From positions 1 to 64,000 of the forward strand of contig NZ_JAUSUL010000008.1 in NCBI RefSeq assembly GCF_030814015.1: 64,000 bases of DNA. The letters are read 5' to 3'. The notes beneath the pieces were generated by a model, which had not been told where the DNA came from, ran no database searches, and saw nothing but the letters and a program-made list of their open reading frames with translations. Position numbers and translations under genes: made by a program. Source of the stretch: Amorphus orientalis (GTDB taxonomy: Bacteria; Pseudomonadota; Alphaproteobacteria; Rhizobiales; Amorphaceae). The stretch's first letter is position 1, and each line of letters starts with the position of its first letter. Shown in pieces: positions 61,760 through 64,000 of the stretch.

Positions 61760-63255
61760 AGGCGCCGCGGAAGCGATCGGACCTCCTGCGTCCTCAGATC
61801 CGCTTCGTCAACAAGGTGAAGCGCCTACGGACGATCATCCTGGCGCTCCCGATGGGGGCTGGGAAGACCGTCATCGTTCTGACCGCCCTCCTTGACCTCC
61901 TCGACGATCGGAAAGTCAACAAGGTCCTGGTCGTTGCGCCGCTCCTGGTCGCATCGGCCACATGGCCCGACGAGTTCGAGGAATGGGAGCATCTGCGGGA
62001 CCTCACCTGGACACTGGTCCGGGCCGAGGACGACGACGATGACATCGCAGACGCGCGCCGGGATGACTACCAGTTCGCAAGGGACGCTCTGGATCTCCCG
62101 ATTGATCAAGCGGCCGCCTACGCCCAGCGCATGAGTACGCGCCGCAAGGAGTGGAAGCGTCGCCGCCTCATCCGCCGGGACACCGAGATCCACATCATCA
62201 ATCGCGAAATGCTCCCGTGGGTCTGGGAGTATTTCGGACGCGGAAAGCGTTGGCCCTACGACGTACTCGTCGTCGACGAAGCGTCGATGTTCAAAAACGC
62301 GAAAATGAAGACCAAGCTCAAGCGGCTGACCCGCTTCGGCGTCGCCGTGAAGGCCCGGCCATTCATCTCGCGCTGCATCCTGTTGACCGGCACCCCCGCC
62401 CCGAAGGGCATCATGAACCTCTGGGGGCTGGCTAAGGTCGCTGATGGCGGGAAGCGCCTCGGCCGCAGCATGAAGGCGTTCAAAGACCGATGGTTCAACC
62501 AGGGTTACATGCGCTGGGAGATCGAGCCGAAGGATGGTGCGGAAGAAGACATCATGGCCCGCCTGGGGGACATCATGTTCTCCCTGCGCGAGGAGGACGT
62601 CGTTCAGCTCCCCCCGCGGATCGACCAGACGGTGAAAGTGACTTTACCCCGAAAGGTTCTCCAGGAGTACAAGCGCTTCGAACGCGAGCTGGTCTCGGAG
62701 GTCTATGACGTAGAGGCGGTGAACCGCGGCGTTCTACACAACAAGCTCCTCCAGTTCGCAAACGGCAGCATGTATCAGGAGGACGGCAAGGACGTCTGGA
62801 TTCATGACAAGAAGCTAGAAGCCCTCGAAGCACTCATTGAAGACGCCAATGGCGCTCCTGTTCTGGTCGCCTACTCGTTCAAATTTGACCTCATGCGCAT
62901 CCGCAAAGCCTTCAAAAGGGCCGTTGTATTTGGTGAGGGCGACGTTAGGAAGACGAAGACTCGTTGGAATAATGGTGATATTGGATTGATGCTTGCTCAC
63001 GCGGCCTCCGTCGGCCATGGGCAAAATATTCAATACGGAGGTAGTATTTCGGTATGGTACGGGCTCACGCCCGACCTCGAATTATACCAGCAATTCAACA
63101 AGCGACTTCATCGGCGGGGTCAGAGAGACACGGTTTTCAATTATCACATCGTCGCCGAGGGAACCTACGACGAGAAAATCTTACCACTCCTGTCCGAACG
63201 CGGGGCGACGCAGGACCGCATCCTCAACTCGGTGCGGCTTCATCTTACAAATTAA
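61756..63255 (+). CDS. SNF2-family helicase
   Basis: 499 aa. Walker A LPMGAGKTVIVL (motif I, about residue 35), motif II DVLVVDEASMFK, and GTPAPKGIMNLWGLA. C-terminal motifs V and VI are GHGQNIQYGGSISVWYGLTPDLELYQQFNKRLHRRGQRDTV. It would remodel DNA at the phage fork. An exact AAAGTGACTTT lies at 62635-62645 in codons KVTL. Confidence 0.93.
   Translation: MKAPRKRSDLLRPQIRFVNKVKRLRTIILALPMGAGKTVIVLTALLDLLDDRKVNKVLVVAPLLVASATWPDEFEEWEHLRDLTWTLVRAEDDDDDIADARRDDYQFARDALDLPIDQAAAYAQRMSTRRKEWKRRRLIRRDTEIHIINREMLPWVWEYFGRGKRWPYDVLVVDEASMFKNAKMKTKLKRLTRFGVAVKARPFISRCILLTGTPAPKGIMNLWGLAKVADGGKRLGRSMKAFKDRWFNQGYMRWEIEPKDGAEEDIMARLGDIMFSLREEDVVQLPPRIDQTVKVTLPRKVLQEYKRFERELVSEVYDVEAVNRGVLHNKLLQFANGSMYQEDGKDVWIHDKKLEALEALIEDANGAPVLVAYSFKFDLMRIRKAFKRAVVFGEGDVRKTKTRWNNGDIGLMLAHAASVGHGQNIQYGGSISVWYGLTPDLELYQQFNKRLHRRGQRDTVFNYHIVAEGTYDEKILPLLSERGATQDRILNSVRLHLTN
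62635..62645. repeat. AAAGTGACTTT site inside SNF2 helicase gene
   Basis: Exact AAAGTNACTTT, codons KVTL. Confidence 0.6.
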
Positions 63256-63306
63256 AAGTGCCGAATCACTTTCGAAATTGACACTTATCTCCGCATGGCT
63301 TATGTC
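63254..63306 (+). promoter_or_regulatory. Repressor promoter overlapping CACTT boxes
   Basis: TTGACA (63278-63283), 17-bp spacer, TATGTC (63301-63306). CACTTTCGAAATTG at 63267 and CACTT at 63282 overlap the -35, and AAAAGTG at 63254-63260 points the other way. This is where the operator would act on the repressor gene itself (autoregulation, inferred). Confidence 0.6.
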
Positions 63307-63340
63307 AAGCACATAATTTGGCGTGAGAGAGTGTTCAACG

Positions 63341-64000
63341 ATGTCCCAGGAAGTCCCAGAAAATACCGCCCCGGCTCACCCAGAGTTTGCCAAGCGCTTC
63401 AAGACGGCATGCGATAATTATTCCCAGTGCCCACCGATGCAGAAGGGCCGGCTTGTTTGGATTCGTGATAATCTGGAATCGAGATTTAACATATCCGTAA
63501 AAGGCGAAGCAGTTCGTAAATGGCACTCTGGTATTGCCATCCCTCGCCCTAAAACCCTGTCAGCCCTGGCGAAGCTCCTCCATGTGGACGATGGCTGGCT
63601 TGCCTTCGGCCTGGAGAGCGAAGTCCCGTCGGCCGAGCGGAAATCCCGCCTTCTTTCAGATGACGGAGCGGCCAACATCGTCGTCGGCTTCATTCAGATG
63701 TCCGGCGGGTATTGCGCCTTCCCCGAGGACGGCGATCCCGATTGGATCGACTTCTATGCGATTCTCCGTGCCAAGCAGCGCAAGATTATGGTCTGCCCCT
63801 ACCGCGACGGCGAGGGCGACAGCGGTCACTTCGAGGTTCCGAATGAACATCGTAATGGAATTGCCCTCGGCGTCTTTCGCACCGGCCCGACCTCGATCGA
63901 CCTCTTCGTTCTGCCGAGTGAATGGATCGAGGAATTCGGAGAGCCCCGCGGCCCCTTCATCACGGCACCCGTGAAGCACTCGGGCAAGAAATGTCTGATG
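63341..64000 (+). CDS. XRE-family repressor-like protein, cut off by the window end
   Basis: 220 residues visible with no stop before base 64000. Residues about 45-90 hold the XRE helix-turn-helix: FNISVKGEAVRKWHSGIAIPRP, then KTLSALAKLLHVDDGWLAFG. The later part (FYAILRAKQRKIMVCPYRDGEGDSGHFEVPNEHRNGIALGVF, then SIDLFVLPSEWIEEFG) is an unrecognised effector or dimerisation domain, without the Ser-Lys protease residues being obvious. It is the best candidate for the factor that binds the CACTT boxes. No strong RBS before ATG 63341. Confidence 0.8.
   Translation, partial: MSQEVPENTAPAHPEFAKRFKTACDNYSQCPPMQKGRLVWIRDNLESRFNISVKGEAVRKWHSGIAIPRPKTLSALAKLLHVDDGWLAFGLESEVPSAERKSRLLSDDGAANIVVGFIQMSGGYCAFPEDGDPDWIDFYAILRAKQRKIMVCPYRDGEGDSGHFEVPNEHRNGIALGVFRTGPTSIDLFVLPSEWIEEFGEPRGPFITAPVKHSGKKCLM

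Noticed and set aside
7018-62645. AAAGTNACTTT explained only by the peptide KVTF
   Set aside because: Explanation rejected as incomplete: three sites read in other frames (QSNF, ESHF, ESNF) or lie in leaders, and the codons used are unusual for the genome.
44-63357. TCCCAGGCAGTCCC at 45-58 and TCCCAGGAAGTCCC at 63344-63357 as an att pair
   Set aside because: 13 of 14 matches over 63 kb is about what chance gives when all left-end k-mers are considered, and the right copy lies in the start of the repressor coding sequence.
1-64000. tRNA or rRNA genes
   Set aside because: No cloverleaf or rRNA signature seen in the few intergenic gaps, though a dedicated tRNA scan was not possible.

Overview
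The window is one temperate, lambda-like siphophage or prophage of an alphaproteobacterium. It is GC-rich (roughly 60%, estimated by eye), and nearly every base lies in tightly packed genes that overlap as ATGA, GTGA or TGATG. The host guess (Hyphomicrobiales/Rhizobiales or a relative) is inference. It rests on a Rhizobiales-type flagellar hook gene, a GapR/DUF2312 gene and several small families typical of alphaproteobacterial phages. The window stops inside a repressor-like gene, so the element continues to the right.

Layout. 0.2-1.8 kb: tyrosine integrase and an AlpA-like regulator. 1.8-33.4 kb (+): the late region. It holds terminase, gpW, portal, S49 protease with a nested scaffold, decoration and capsid proteins, head-tail joiners, tail tube, tail chaperones with a probable -1 frameshift, a tape measure carrying a lysozyme domain, tail-tip proteins, three fibre-like proteins with WD40-type propeller repeats, and then a GH108 endolysin, nested spanins and a holin-like protein. 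43.3-33.4 kb (-): an early operon with MazG-like hydrolase, winged-helix protein, DNA ligase, ParB-like protein, DUF3310, GapR, adenine/cytosine methylase and many small proteins. 43.4-45.7 kb (+): a zinc-binding small protein and a complete flagellar hook gene (flgE) bracketed by copies of one 24-bp repeat. 45.7-46.6 kb (+): a C4-type antisense RNA and an antirepressor. 51.1-46.7 kb (-): an accessory operon with ArdA antirestriction protein. 51.1-53.0 kb: 1.9 kb of repeat-rich DNA, probably an origin or partition site. 56.7-53.0 kb (-): primase-helicase and partners. 56.8-63.3 kb (+): DUF2800 nuclease, DUF2815 ssDNA-binding protein, family B DNA polymerase, VRR-NUC nuclease and SNF2 helicase. 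63.3 kb to the end: XRE repressor.

Two short DNA motifs tie the genome together. One, CAC(C/T)TT-N3-A(A/G)GTG, usually preceded or followed 18 bp away by a second CAC(C/T)T box, sits just upstream of most transcription units on both strands and looks like a shared promoter/operator. The other, AAAGTNACTTT, occurs far more often than chance, both in gene leaders and embedded in coding sequence in different reading frames. These motifs, the phage-borne flgE with its repeats, the C4/antirepressor switch and the 12-bp repeat array near 51.9 kb are the parts most worth following up.
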